Of a stretch of DNA of 64,000 nucleotides, positions 9,794 to 18,686 are shown piece by piece. Under the pieces are notes generated by a model. The model saw nothing but the letters and a program-made list of their open reading frames with translations. It had not been told where the DNA came from and ran no database searches. Positions within the stretch are counted from its first letter, which is position 1. Each line of letters opens with the position of its first letter. Source of the stretch: Mangrovihabitans endophyticus. GTDB taxonomy: Bacteria; Actinomycetota; Actinomycetes; Mycobacteriales; Micromonosporaceae. The stretch covers positions 84,629 to 148,628 of the forward strand of contig NZ_BMMX01000016.1 of NCBI RefSeq assembly GCF_014646155.1, given 5' to 3'. A program made the translations under genes and the position numbers.

Positions 9794-10338
9794 CAGCGCC
9801 GCCCACCGGCGGTGTCGAGCTCACTGATGAACCGGTCCACCGTGCCGCGGCTGCGTGCCTCGTCGGCGAGCGACTCACCGACGATGCGCCCGGCCAGATC
9901 GACGGCGAGCGTGCCCACCTCGGAACGCAGATCACGCACGATGGCTTCGCGCTGCGCGGCGAGCTGGTCGCGACCGGCCGCGATGATCCGGTCGGATTCT
10001 TCGCGCGCCTTGCTGAGGAGGTCCTGCCGAATGCCCTCGGCGTCGGCGCGCGCCTCGTCACGGATGCGGGCGGCCTCGGTGCGTGCCTCGGACAACTGCG
10101 CGCGGTAGCGCTCCAGCAGTTCGTTGGCCTCGGCCTGCGCCTGCTCGGCGCGCTTGATGCCGCCCTCGATCGCGTCGACCCGGGCCCGGAACGTCTCCTC
10201 CATGCGGGGGAAGACGAACTTCATCAGCACGAAGCAGATGATCCCGAACGCGATCGTCCCGAGAACCAGCTCCTGCCAGAGCGGGACGATCGGGTTGTGA
10301 GTGCTCTCCTCAGCGGCCAGATAGGTGATGGATGTCAA
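9793..10338 (-). CDS. atpF: F1Fo ATP synthase b subunit
   Basis: 181 residues. One N-terminal membrane helix (about 21-45, LVLGTIAFGIICFVLMKFVF) is followed by a long charged amphipathic helix rich in Ala/Glu/Arg, the peripheral stalk (for example EQAQAEANELLERYRAQLSE). It sits between atpE and atpH, and its stop overlaps the atpH start by 1 bp. Confidence 0.97.
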   Translation of the reverse strand: MTSITYLAAEESTHNPIVPLWQELVLGTIAFGIICFVLMKFVFPRMEETFRARVDAIEGGIKRAEQAQAEANELLERYRAQLSEARTEAARIRDEARADAEGIRQDLLSKAREESDRIIAAGRDQLAAQREAIVRDLRSEVGTLAVDLAGRIVGESLADEARSRGTVDRFISELDTAGGRR

Positions 10339-10368
10339 CGGACACCTCCTGATTAGCCGGAACGCTGA

Positions 10369-10593
10369 TTAGCCGGCCCAGATGAAGCCGAACGCGATGC
10401 CCAGCAGGGCGAGAACCTCAACCACGGCGAAGCCGATCCACATGAACGGCTGGGTGATGCGGGCCGCCTCCGGCTGGCGGGCGGTCGATTGGATGTACGC
10501 GGCGAAGACCAGGCCCACGCCGATGCCGGGGCCGATGGCGGCAAGGCCGTAACCGATGGCGGCGGTGCTACCAACTACTTCGGCGATGTTCAT
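10369..10593 (-). CDS. atpE: F1Fo ATP synthase c subunit
   Basis: 74 residues from the ATG at 10593. An AGGAGG sits 10 nt upstream of it. The ATG at 10602 is only 1 nt from that Shine-Dalgarno and is too close to use. Two membrane helices form a hairpin: GYGLAAIGPGIGVGLVFAAY (Gly-rich) and MWIGFAVVEVLALLGIAFGF. The proton-carrying carboxylate is Glu59. The polar loop QSTARQPEA contains the conserved Arg-Gln-Pro. Confidence 0.98.
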   Translation of the reverse strand: MNIAEVVGSTAAIGYGLAAIGPGIGVGLVFAAYIQSTARQPEAARITQPFMWIGFAVVEVLALLGIAFGFIWAG

Positions 10594-10663
10594 TGGGTGC
10601 ATTCCTCCTGAGATCTCGCGTGACGCTCACGCGGGACGACAAACGGGTCGTGCAAAAGGAAAC

Positions 10664-11455
10664 TCAGTGGGCCTCTTCGGAGACCGAGCCCTGGATGTAG
10701 CTGGCGGTCAGGACGGTGAAGACGTAGGCCTGCAGGGCGATGACCGCGAAGTCGAGGAACGTCAGCGCGATCGTCATCACCCAGGACAGGATCGAGACCG
10801 GGGTGAGCAGGGCGTTGGCGTTGATCATCGCAAAGCCGCCGAGGGTGAACACCAGCAGCAGCATGTGGCCCGCGAACATGTTCGCGAAGAGCCGTACCGC
10901 TAGCGAGAAGGGCCGCACGATGAAGTTGGAGAAGAACTCGATCGGCACCAGGATCGGCAGGATGAACCACGGCGCCGGCGGAACCAGCGCGTGCTTGATG
11001 TAGCCGGCCCCGTGCTTGCGGAAGCCCAAGTAGATGAACATCACCCAGCTGATCACCGCAAGGATGATCGGGAAGGCGATGTGCGCGTTCGGCGAGATCT
11101 GCGCGAAGGGGATGATCCCCCACAGGTTCATCATGAAGATGAAGCAGAAGAGGGTGGTCAGGTACGGCGCGAACCGCACGCCCTCCCGGCCGATCATCTC
11201 GACCGCGATGTTGTTCCGCACGAACCCGTAGATCGACTCGGCGAGCCACTGCTTCTTGGTCGGAACCAACTGGGGCTTCCGGTAGGACAGCAGGAAGTAA
11301 AGAATCAGAATCGCGACGCTGAGCCAGAGCAGCAGCGTGACCTTGGTGAACCAGACGTCGTGGCCACCCCACGGGGCGATACTGGGCAGGTAGAAGTCCT
11401 CGACGGTAGGCGGGAACGGAACATCCGCCGCGAGAACGATCGTCTGACCGGTCAC
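10664..11455 (-). CDS. atpB: F1Fo ATP synthase a subunit
   Basis: 263 residues, with at least five membrane helices. It forms the two proton half-channels next to the c-ring. The essential arginine lies in RPFSLAVRLFANMFAGHMLL, and the other conserved polar helix is LDFAVIALQAYVFTVLTASY. It is followed by atpE after about 70 bp. Confidence 0.98.
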   Translation of the reverse strand: MTGQTIVLAADVPFPPTVEDFYLPSIAPWGGHDVWFTKVTLLLWLSVAILILYFLLSYRKPQLVPTKKQWLAESIYGFVRNNIAVEMIGREGVRFAPYLTTLFCFIFMMNLWGIIPFAQISPNAHIAFPIILAVISWVMFIYLGFRKHGAGYIKHALVPPAPWFILPILVPIEFFSNFIVRPFSLAVRLFANMFAGHMLLLVFTLGGFAMINANALLTPVSILSWVMTIALTFLDFAVIALQAYVFTVLTASYIQGSVSEEAH

Positions 11456-11470
11456 CGTAGCCCTTCCAGA

Positions 11471-11704
11471 TCAGGCGCCGAGGCGGCGCACAACGAGGTA
11501 GACACCAGCGGCACCCCCGATCACCGCACCGATCCCCATCCCGATGCCCTCGGTGCCGAGCCACTGGTCCACCAGCCAGCCGATCCCGCCCCACACGACC
11601 ATTCCCCCGATGAGGTAACTGATCGCGACCATGCCAGCCCCGGAACCGGGGGGCGGTGGAGCGTCGTCCTTACGGGGTTCTGAAGGAGGCTGCTGACCGG
11701 CCAT
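11471..11704 (-). CDS. AtpZ/AtpI-like small membrane protein
   Basis: 77 residues. A Pro-rich N-terminal tail is followed by two membrane helices (MVAISYLIGGMVVWGGIGWL and GIGMGIGAVIGGAAGVYLVV) linked by VDQWLGTEG. This is the AtpZ/AtpI hairpin that helps assemble or supply Mg2+ to the Fo sector. It sits 15 bp upstream of atpB. Confidence 0.85.
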   Translation of the reverse strand: MAGQQPPSEPRKDDAPPPPGSGAGMVAISYLIGGMVVWGGIGWLVDQWLGTEGIGMGIGAVIGGAAGVYLVVRRLGA

Positions 11705-11849
11705 GACGCCGCGAAGACTATCAGCCGCACAATCGAGGCTGTGCCTCGCCCCCCGGACAACAGACGGTTGTCCCGGCGACGGCTCGACTCTCAGTAGTGC
11801 AACACCGTACTCCTGTCGCGCCAGGGACCTCCACGACCGTCCCGGCGGA

Positions 11850-12443
11850 TCACCGATTCGGGCGCGGCTGCGCCCCGTCTCCGGCCGGATCCTCCTCCGG
11901 AGCGGGTCGCGGGCCCGGCAGGCGGCGACTGGCCACCCGGCTCAGCCACCAGATCTGGACTCCGGTCATGGCCACCGCACCCCCGGCGATGCCCCAGGCC
12001 ATCGGCCGCGCCCCGGACCACCCGGCGGCGCCCGCGCTGACCAGCACCAGGGCGATCAGCGCGTACTTGACCACGTAGACGGCCAGCCCGACGGGCATCA
12101 CCAGGGCCGGACGGATCACGTCGGCCCAGGCGATGGTGAGCGTGGACAAGGTGAACCCGGCCGCCACCAGGAGCACGCCCGCACCGGCACCCAACCCGGC
12201 CGACGGCCCGCCGGTCAGGAACCCAGCCGAGGCGACACACAGCGACAACGCCACCCCGACCGCGCTGATCATGCCGAGATGCTCGATCCGCCACTTCGGG
12301 TCGTCCGGCAGCGGCGGCAACTCAGGCAGCGGACGGTCGTCGTCCTCGTCGCGCCCGAGGATCTGCCGGACCACCCCGGGCGGCCGGGACGCGGGCGGCG
12401 GGGACGCGGGCGGCCGGGACGCGGGCGGCCGGGACGCGGTCAC
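11850..12443 (-). CDS. ATP synthase operon membrane protein (AtpI-like)
   Basis: 197 residues from a GTG at 12443 whose GTGA overlaps the glyA stop. The N-terminus carries a five-residue repeat (ASRPP, about four copies). An acidic/Pro linker follows, then four membrane helices (MISAVGVALSLCVASAGFL, GAGAGVLLVAAGFTLSTLTI, VMPVGLAVYVVKYALIALVL, MAWGIAGGAVAMTGVQIWWL). Position and topology match the conserved membrane protein upstream of atpB in other actinobacteria (the AtpI position). The exact role is not established. Confidence 0.8.
   Translation of the reverse strand: MTASRPPASRPPASPPPASRPPGVVRQILGRDEDDDRPLPELPPLPDDPKWRIEHLGMISAVGVALSLCVASAGFLTGGPSAGLGAGAGVLLVAAGFTLSTLTIAWADVIRPALVMPVGLAVYVVKYALIALVLVSAGAAGWSGARPMAWGIAGGAVAMTGVQIWWLSRVASRRLPGPRPAPEEDPAGDGAQPRPNR
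12377..12435. repeat. 15-bp in-frame tandem repeat
   Basis: About four copies of GCGGGCGGCCGGGAC in tandem, one with a G/C change. They encode the ASRPP repeats at the N-terminus of the AtpI-like protein. Copy-number change would lengthen the cytoplasmic tail without breaking the frame. Confidence 0.8.
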
Positions 12444-13753
12444 GACACCACCGCCGGCACCATGCCAGGCTGGTCCGGCGCGCCGGAATAAGCCGGGAAG
12501 CTGCGGGCCAGCGCCGCCGCTTCCCGCCGCACCTCGTGCAGCCGCGCCGCGCCCTCGGACGTGCCCGGGTCGGCGCGCACCGCCGTGGCGATCAGGTCGG
12601 CGATGCCGGTCATCTGCTCCTCGGCCATGCCCTGGGCGGTCACACAGGGCGTACCCACCCGGATCCCGGAGGCCGCCGCCGGCGGACGCGGGTCGAACGG
12701 GATCGCGGTCCGGTTCAGCGTGATGCCGGCCGCCTCGCACCGCTGCTCGGCCTGGTGCCCGGTCACCCCGGTGTCCCGCAGGTCCAGCAGCGCCATGTGC
12801 GTGTCGGTGCCTCCGGAGACCGGCCGCATGCCCCGATCGGCAAGCGCGCCGGCCAGCGCCCGGCCGTTGCGCACCAGCCGATGGGCGTACCGGCCGAAGT
12901 CCGGCTGCGCGGCCTCGCGCAGCGCGACCGCCTTCGCGGCGACCACGTGCATCATCGGGCCGCCCTGCGCGAACGGGAAGACGGCCTTGTCGATGCGGGC
13001 GGCGAGCTCATCACGACAGAGAATCATGCCGCCCCGCGGTCCGGGAAGCACCTTGTGGGTGGCGCACGTGACGACGTCGGCGTGCGGTACGGGCGACGGC
13101 GCCGCACCGCCCGCGACGAGGCCGATCAGGTGCGCCGCGTCGACCATCAGGTAGGCGTCCACCTCATCGGCCACCGCCCGGAAGGCGGCGAAGTCGATCA
13201 GCCGGGAGTACCCGGTCGCGCCGCAGATGATCAACGCGGGGCGGTGTTCCAGGGCCAGGTCACGCACCTCGTCGTAGTCGATGAGCTCGGTGTCCTCGCG
13301 CACGTGGTATCCGACCGTACGGAACCATTTGCCGGAGAAGTTGACCTTGCTGCCGTGGGTCAGGTGCCCGCCGTGCGGCAGATCCATGGCCAGCACCGTG
13401 TCGCCGGGGCGCACCAGCGCCGCATACGCCGCCAGGTTCGCCGACGAGCCGGAATGCGGCTGCAGATTGGCATGCTCGGCGCCGAACAGCTCACACGCAC
13501 GGGCGACACCCAATTCCTCCGCGCGGTCCACCGGGCCGCATCCGCGATAGAACCGGTGCCCGGGGTATCCCTCGGCGTACTTGTTCGTCAGGGTCGAGCC
13601 GAGGGCCGCCAGCACCGCCGGTGAGGCGAAGGTCTCGCTGGCGATCAGTTGCAGGCCGCCACGCTGGCGGTCCAGCTCTTCCAGGACCACCGCGGCGATG
13701 TCCGGATCCGCCGACGCGAGCGCGCCGAAGTCCGGTCCCCAGAACGTGTCCAT
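12440..13753 (-). CDS. glyA: Serine hydroxymethyltransferase-like enzyme
   Basis: 437 residues. A PLP fold-type I enzyme that interconverts serine and glycine with tetrahydrofolate. Hallmarks are LIASETFASPAV (catalytic Glu), NKYAEGYPGHRFYRGC, NLQPHSGSSANL, MDLPHGGHLTHGSKVNFSG and the PLP lysine in THKVLPGPRGGMI. Some positions depart from the consensus (SENF reads SETF; HKTLRGPRGG reads HKVLPGPRGG), so this is a divergent paralogue of the kind often found beside actinobacterial atp genes. It overlaps the AtpI-like gene by 4 bp. Confidence 0.9.
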   Translation of the reverse strand: MDTFWGPDFGALASADPDIAAVVLEELDRQRGGLQLIASETFASPAVLAALGSTLTNKYAEGYPGHRFYRGCGPVDRAEELGVARACELFGAEHANLQPHSGSSANLAAYAALVRPGDTVLAMDLPHGGHLTHGSKVNFSGKWFRTVGYHVREDTELIDYDEVRDLALEHRPALIICGATGYSRLIDFAAFRAVADEVDAYLMVDAAHLIGLVAGGAAPSPVPHADVVTCATHKVLPGPRGGMILCRDELAARIDKAVFPFAQGGPMMHVVAAKAVALREAAQPDFGRYAHRLVRNGRALAGALADRGMRPVSGGTDTHMALLDLRDTGVTGHQAEQRCEAAGITLNRTAIPFDPRPPAAASGIRVGTPCVTAQGMAEEQMTGIADLIATAVRADPGTSEGAARLHEVRREAAALARSFPAYSGAPDQPGMVPAVVS

Positions 13754-13855
13754 GGCGCGCTCCCCTGCCTCGGCGACGCTGCCTGCACGTCGAGCATATG
13801 GCTTCTCCTTCCCGGTATGGCTTACACCTGCCGATCCGCGGGCAGAGACTCAGTC

Positions 13856-15454
13856 ATGCTTTGTCTGGTCAGCGGCGCCACCGGATACATCGGCGGTCGC
13901 CTCGCCCCCCGCCTGCTGGACGCCGGTCACGCCGTCCGATGCCTGTCGCGCAGCGCCCGCCGGCTGCGTGACGTCCCGTGGCAGGACCGGGTCGAGGTGG
14001 CCGAGGGCGATCTGAGCGACGCCGGCTCGCTGACCGAGGCGTTCCGGGGCGTCGACGTGGCCTACTACCTGGTCCACTCGCTCGGCCAGCACGGGTTCGA
14101 GGCCAAGGACCGGGCCGCGGCGCACAACTTCGCCGCCGCCGCCCGTGCCGCCGGGGTGCGCCGCATCGTCTACCTGGGCGGTCCGGAGATCCCCGCGGAC
14201 GAGCATCCGTCGGCGCACCTGCGCTCCCGGTCCGAGGTGGCTCGGATCCTGCTGGACAGCGGGGTGCCCACGGTGGTGCTGCGCGCCGCGATCATCATCG
14301 GCTCCGGTTCGGCGTCCTTCGAGATGCTGCGCCACCTCACCGAACGGCTGCCGGTCATGGTCACGCCACGCTGGGTGCGCAACCGCATCCAGCCCATCGC
14401 GGTCCGTGATGTGTTGCGCTACCTGGTCGCCGCCGCCGAGCTGCCGCCCGGGGTCAACCGGGGCTTCGACATCGGCGGGGCGGACGTGTTGACGTACCGG
14501 GAAATGATGCAGCGCTACGCCCGGGTGGCCGGCCTGCGACGTCGCGTGATCATGCCGCTGCGCCCGCTCAGCCCCTGGCTGTCGGCGCACTGGGTGGGCC
14601 TGGTCACGCCGGTGCCGAACAGCATCGCCCGCCCGCTGGTGGGCAGCCTGATCCACGAGGCGGTGGCGCACGAGCACGACATCGCCGAATACGTGCCGGA
14701 CGAACCGGCCGACGCGGCGTCACCCGATGCGGCGTCGACCGGCGCGGCGTCGACCGGCGCGGCGTCGACCGGCGCGGCGTCGACCGGCGCGGCGTCGACC
14801 GGCGCGCCGATCGGCTTCGACCAGGCCGTCCGGCTGGCGTTGGGCAAGATCAGGGACGCCAACGTGGAGACCCGCTGGTCGACCGCCTCCGGCCGGGACG
14901 CGGACGCCGAGCCGTTGCCCAGCGACCCGGACTGGACCGGCGGCAGCATCTATGTCGACGAGCGCCGCCAGGAGGTGAACGCGCCGGTCGAGGCCCTGTG
15001 GCGGGTGATCGAGGGAGTCGGCGGGGAGAACGGGTGGTATTCGTTCCCGCTCGCCTGGTCGATCCGCGGCTGGCTGGACCGGCTCGTCGGCGGCGTGGGC
15101 CTGCGCCGCGGCCGACGGGACCGCCAGCGACTTCAGGTCGGCGAGGCGCTGGACTGGTGGCGGGTGGAGGAGATCCGCCCCGGCGAGTTGCTGCGGCTGC
15201 GGGCGGAGATGCGGGTGCCCGGCCGGGCCTGGCTGGAGATGCGTGCCGAGCCCGCCGATGACGGGCCCGCCGGTGCGGGGCGCAGCGTCTACACCCAGAA
15301 GGCCATCTTCCTGCCCCGCGGCTTGGCCGGACACGCGTACTGGGCGTCGGTGCTGCCGTTCCACGGCGTGGTGTTCCGCGGCATGGCGCGCAACATCGCC
15401 CGGGGCGCCGAGCCGCACCCCGGGCACCGACGGGTGCCGGTGGGGCACGGCTGA
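13856..15454 (+). CDS. NAD(P)-binding SDR-family protein with C-terminal DUF2867 domain
   Basis: 532 residues from the ATG at 13856. The N-terminal half is an extended SDR with the Rossmann motif LVSGATGYIGGRLAPRLLDA and a YYLVHSLG region in place of a classic YxxxK. It looks like the atypical NmrA/YbjT group. A low-complexity linker (about residues 285-320) contains five AASTG repeats. The C-terminal half (from about 365) is a SRPBCC/DUF2867-like domain (VNAPVEALWRVIEGVGGENG ... LEMRAEP ... YTQKAIFLPRGLAGHAYW). The substrate is unknown. It is divergent from glyA. Confidence 0.85.
   Translation: MLCLVSGATGYIGGRLAPRLLDAGHAVRCLSRSARRLRDVPWQDRVEVAEGDLSDAGSLTEAFRGVDVAYYLVHSLGQHGFEAKDRAAAHNFAAAARAAGVRRIVYLGGPEIPADEHPSAHLRSRSEVARILLDSGVPTVVLRAAIIIGSGSASFEMLRHLTERLPVMVTPRWVRNRIQPIAVRDVLRYLVAAAELPPGVNRGFDIGGADVLTYREMMQRYARVAGLRRRVIMPLRPLSPWLSAHWVGLVTPVPNSIARPLVGSLIHEAVAHEHDIAEYVPDEPADAASPDAASTGAASTGAASTGAASTGAASTGAPIGFDQAVRLALGKIRDANVETRWSTASGRDADAEPLPSDPDWTGGSIYVDERRQEVNAPVEALWRVIEGVGGENGWYSFPLAWSIRGWLDRLVGGVGLRRGRRDRQRLQVGEALDWWRVEEIRPGELLRLRAEMRVPGRAWLEMRAEPADDGPAGAGRSVYTQKAIFLPRGLAGHAYWASVLPFHGVVFRGMARNIARGAEPHPGHRRVPVGHG
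14729..14803. repeat. Five exact 15-bp in-frame tandem repeats
   Basis: The unit GCGGCGTCGACCGGC is repeated five times without change, encoding (AASTG)5 in the linker of the SDR/DUF2867 protein. Perfect identity implies recent slippage. The frame is kept whatever the copy number. Confidence 0.9.
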
Positions 15455-15460
15455 GGGCCC

Positions 15461-16432
15461 TCAGGCGGCGGCCCGGCCCAGCCGGTCGCGGATCGCCAGC
15501 CAGTCCTCGCCGTCCGGCGGCCGGCGCACCAGAATGCGGTCCACCCCGGCGTCGTCCAGCCGGTGCAGCGCCGCGTACAGGTCGGCGGCGTACTCACGCG
15601 GGTCGGCGGACAGCACTTCCGCCACCTGCGGGCCACCGCCCCGCGGGCTCTGCGCGTCCGCCTCGTGGCCCTCGTAGGTGAGCACACCGCCGGCCGCCGC
15701 CGCGGGGAACTCGTCCACCAGCTCGACCTTCGCCCGCGGCGCGTAGTGCCGTCGGCTCATGCCCGGCGACGGCCGCTGTGAGCCGTCCGCCACAGTGGTG
15801 TCCGGCACCGTGATCGGTCCGGCCACGGCGCGCAGCGCCCGCAGGCTCAGCGCGCCGGGGCGCAACAGCCGGGGCGCCGCTTCGGTCAGGTCCAGCACGG
15901 TGGACTCGATGCCGTACGCACACGGGCCGCCGTCCAGCACCAACGGCACCTCCGGCAGGCTCTGCACGACATGCCGGGCGGTGGTCGGCGAGATGCCCTC
16001 GGAGCGGTTCGCGCTCGGCGCGGCCAGGGGCAGGCCGCAGGCGTCCAGCAACTGCAACGCCACCTCGTGCGCCGGCACCCGGATCGCGATGGTGTCCGCC
16101 GGCGTGCGGCCCACGTCGTTGAGCCCCGGCGACCGGCGCACCACGAGGGTCAGCGGGCCGGGCCAGAACCGCTCGGCCAACTCGTCGGCCGCCGCGGGCC
16201 AGATGGCCGCCAGGTCCCGCGCGGCGGCCACGCTCGGCACGTGCACGATCAGCGGGTTCCAGGTGGGCCGGTTCTTCAGCCGGTACACCTGCTCGACCGC
16301 CGACCGCGAGAAGGCGTGCGCGCCCAGCCCGTACACCGTCTCGGTGGGAAACGCGCACACCGACCCGGCGCGGAGCGTGTCCGCCGCCCGCCGCAGGCCC
16401 GGCCGGTCCGGGCGGACCACCTCCGCGGTCAC
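15461..16432 (-). CDS. L-threonylcarbamoyladenylate synthase, Sua5 type
   Basis: 323 residues from a GTG at 16432 whose GTGA overlaps the upstream phosphatase stop. It makes threonylcarbamoyl-AMP from Thr, bicarbonate and ATP for the t6A37 tRNA modification. The YrdC domain carries FPTETVYGLGAHAFS, KNRPTWNPLIVHV, ERFWPGPLTLVV, IAIRVPAHEVAL and LAAPSANRSEGISPTTA. The C-terminal third (from about 215; PSPGMSRRHYAPRAKVELV) is the Sua5 domain. A second, shorter YrdC protein lies one gene upstream. Confidence 0.92.
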   Translation of the reverse strand: MTAEVVRPDRPGLRRAADTLRAGSVCAFPTETVYGLGAHAFSRSAVEQVYRLKNRPTWNPLIVHVPSVAAARDLAAIWPAAADELAERFWPGPLTLVVRRSPGLNDVGRTPADTIAIRVPAHEVALQLLDACGLPLAAPSANRSEGISPTTARHVVQSLPEVPLVLDGGPCAYGIESTVLDLTEAAPRLLRPGALSLRALRAVAGPITVPDTTVADGSQRPSPGMSRRHYAPRAKVELVDEFPAAAAGGVLTYEGHEADAQSPRGGGPQVAEVLSADPREYAADLYAALHRLDDAGVDRILVRRPPDGEDWLAIRDRLGRAAA

Positions 16433-17055
16433 CGCTTCGCAACCGGCAGCAGCACGTCCACCAGCGCGTACATCGACTCCTCGATGTCGTCGGCGATGCG
16501 CGCGAACGTCTGGTCGCCGCGCCCCCACGGATCGTCCAGGTCGTCGTCGCGGGTCGCCGGGATCTTGGCACGGCACCGGTCCGCGGCCTCGATCACCGCG
16601 GTGGCCCGCGCGGCGAACACCTCCGGCCCGACGCCGGCCGGCGGCAACGCGCCGGTGTCCATCCGGCCCAGCAGCCGACTGAGATGCCCGGTCACGAACG
16701 TATGCCCGAGCGCCTCGGGCAGCAGCGCGGCGACGTAGTCCAGTTGATCCGCGGTGGCGGTGAGGATGAGATCGGCGTCCGCCAGGTGCGCGCCGGTCAG
16801 CTTGCGAGCGGTGAATCCGGCGACGCTGCCGCCGCGCAACTGGATCTGGCGGGCGGCCGGCGGGTTCATCTCCTCACCCTGGTGCCAGCCGCCGGTGCCC
16901 GCGCTGGAACTGCGCAGCAATGTCTCTGGCGACGCGGCGACGTCCAGCTTGCCCAGCCGCTGGCGGGCGACGAGCATGAGCAGCCGCTCGGCCATCGGCG
17001 ACCGGCAGATGTTGCCCATGCAGACATGCAGCACGCGGATCGGGGGCATGCTCAT
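16429..17055 (-). CDS. Low-molecular-weight protein tyrosine phosphatase
   Basis: 208 residues, a little longer than the usual 150-165. The P-loop CMGNICRSP (Cys12 nucleophile, Arg18) fits CX5R(S/T). The late DDPWGRGD supplies the general-acid Asp in the D-P-(Y/W) motif. The start at 17055 gives an ATGA overlap with the upstream tsaC-like gene, and the gene itself overlaps the Sua5 gene by 4 bp. The three genes are therefore translationally coupled. A second in-frame ATG at 17049 is possible. The substrate is unknown. Confidence 0.93.
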   Translation of the reverse strand: MSMPPIRVLHVCMGNICRSPMAERLLMLVARQRLGKLDVAASPETLLRSSSAGTGGWHQGEEMNPPAARQIQLRGGSVAGFTARKLTGAHLADADLILTATADQLDYVAALLPEALGHTFVTGHLSRLLGRMDTGALPPAGVGPEVFAARATAVIEAADRCRAKIPATRDDDLDDPWGRGDQTFARIADDIEESMYALVDVLLPVAKR

Positions 17056-17696
17056 GCCTCGGCGGCCAGGATGTCCGGCACCACATCGCGCAGTTTCGCG
17101 AACGGTATCGCGCCCTCGCGCAGCACCCGCGGCACGTCGCCGGTCATGTCGACCACCGTCGACGGGGCGGGATCCACCGCGGCGCCCGCTTCGAGATAGA
17201 TGCGCACCGCGTACTCCAACTGGTCGCGCGCCTGCTCGGCGGTGACCGGCGCCGGCTGCCCGAGCTTGTTGGCGGTGGTGACCGCCATCGGCCCCACCTC
17301 GCGCAGCACCTCCAGGGCCACCGGGTGCATCGGCATGCGGATGCCCACCCGGCCGCCGGTGTCCCCCAGGTCCCATTGCAGGCTGGGCGAATGCTCCACC
17401 ATCAGGGTCAGCGCACCCGGCCAGAACGCGTCGGCCAGTTCCCGTGCCGCCTTGGGCAGCGAATAGACCAGGCCGTCCAGGGTGTGCCGGGAGCCGATCA
17501 GCACCGGCGGCGGCACCCGGCGGTCCACCGAACGGGCGCTGTGCAGCGCGCTGACCGCATGCGGGGTGAAGGCGTCCGCCCCCACGCCGTAAACCGTGTC
17601 GGTGGGCATCACCACGAGCTCGCCGCTCTTGGCCGCGTCCACGGCAGCGGCGATGCCGCGGTCACGGTCGGCCACGGTCCGGCAGTCGTAGAGCAT
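17052..17696 (-). CDS. L-threonylcarbamoyladenylate synthase, short TsaC/YrdC type
   Basis: About 214 residues, a single YrdC domain: MPTDTVYGVGADAFTP, RSVDRRVPPPVLIGS, DAFWPGALTLMVEHS, GIRMPMHPVALEVL, MAVTTANKLGQPAPVTAEQA. It lies downstream of prmC, the usual actinobacterial neighbourhood for this gene, so it is probably the housekeeping enzyme. The start is GTG (17699) or ATG (17696). The SANxSG-like motif reads TTANKLGQ. Confidence 0.9.
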   Translation of the reverse strand: MLYDCRTVADRDRGIAAAVDAAKSGELVVMPTDTVYGVGADAFTPHAVSALHSARSVDRRVPPPVLIGSRHTLDGLVYSLPKAARELADAFWPGALTLMVEHSPSLQWDLGDTGGRVGIRMPMHPVALEVLREVGPMAVTTANKLGQPAPVTAEQARDQLEYAVRIYLEAGAAVDPAPSTVVDMTGDVPRVLREGAIPFAKLRDVVPDILAAEA

Positions 17697-17734
17697 CACG
17701 CGGATCAGTCTGCCATGGCGTGCGTCACGGATCG

Positions 17735-18607
17735 TCAGGTGCGGCGGGCCGTCGTGAACCGCGGCCGCCCGGCCAGGTCGTCGTGCGCGGTCACCGCGGT
17801 GAACCGGCCGTCGGCGCGGATCAGGTCCGGGACTTGCGTGCCGTGCCGGTCGTCGTGCTCGATGCCGACCACCCCGCCGGGCCGCAGCAGGACCGCGGCC
17901 AGCGCCACCACCGGGCGGATCACCACCAGCCCGTCGGCGCCGCCGAACACCGCGGCGTGCGGGTCGTGGTCAGCGACCTCGACCGGCACCGCGGTCCCCT
18001 CCGGCACGTACGGCGGGTTGCACAACAGCACGTCCACGGCGCCGCGCAGCCCGGCGAGCAGATCCGGATCGGTGACGTCACCGGCCACCACCTCCACCGC
18101 CGAACCGGCCGCGTTGCGCCGCAGGTACGCCAGCGCGGCCGGGTCCCGTTCCACCGCGAGCACCCGGCCCGGCGCGGCCTCGTCGGCCACCGCCAGCGCG
18201 ATCGCCCCGGAACCGCTGCACAGGTCCACCACCGTGGCACCCGGCCGGATCCGCTCGATGCCCCAGCCGGCCAGCAACTCGGTCTCCGGCCGCGGCACGA
18301 ACACCCCGCGGCCGACCGCCAGATCCCGATGCCGGAACGCGGCCGAGCCCAGCAGGTGTTGCAACGGCACCCGCCGGGCGCGACGGGCCACCAGCTCGCG
18401 GAACCGGCGCAGCTCGTCGCCGCGCATCGTGTCGATCAGCGGCAGCCTGCCCCGGTTCACCCCCAGGACGTACGCGGCCAGCAGTTCCGCGTCCACTCGT
18501 GGCGACGCCACCCCCACCGTGGCCAGGTCCGTTGTGGCCCGTGCCAGAGTTTCCGCCAATCTGGCTCGTTCCGGCCCGGCCGAGGGTTCTTCGTCGACGC
18601 AGTCCAC
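17735..18607 (-). CDS. prmC: Release factor N5-glutamine methyltransferase
   Basis: 290 residues. It methylates the Gln of the GGQ motif in release factors using S-adenosylmethionine. An N-terminal helical domain is followed by the SAM-binding motif VVDLCSGSGAIALAV (about 126-140) and the catalytic NPPY (197-200). The target gene prfA lies two genes upstream, separated by the plus-strand GGDEF gene. GTG start. Confidence 0.95.
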   Translation of the reverse strand: MDCVDEEPSAGPERARLAETLARATTDLATVGVASPRVDAELLAAYVLGVNRGRLPLIDTMRGDELRRFRELVARRARRVPLQHLLGSAAFRHRDLAVGRGVFVPRPETELLAGWGIERIRPGATVVDLCSGSGAIALAVADEAAPGRVLAVERDPAALAYLRRNAAGSAVEVVAGDVTDPDLLAGLRGAVDVLLCNPPYVPEGTAVPVEVADHDPHAAVFGGADGLVVIRPVVALAAVLLRPGGVVGIEHDDRHGTQVPDLIRADGRFTAVTAHDDLAGRPRFTTARRT

Positions 18608-18686
18608 GGCATAATCATGAAACGTCGTGTTCGATGGTGGCCGGCCGGGTCGCCGAGCGACATTGCACTGCCGTGGGAGGCGCCTG

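Noticed and set aside
13754..13855. Glycine riboswitch upstream of glyA
   Set aside because: The 100-bp gap is too short and shows no paired aptamer-like elements.
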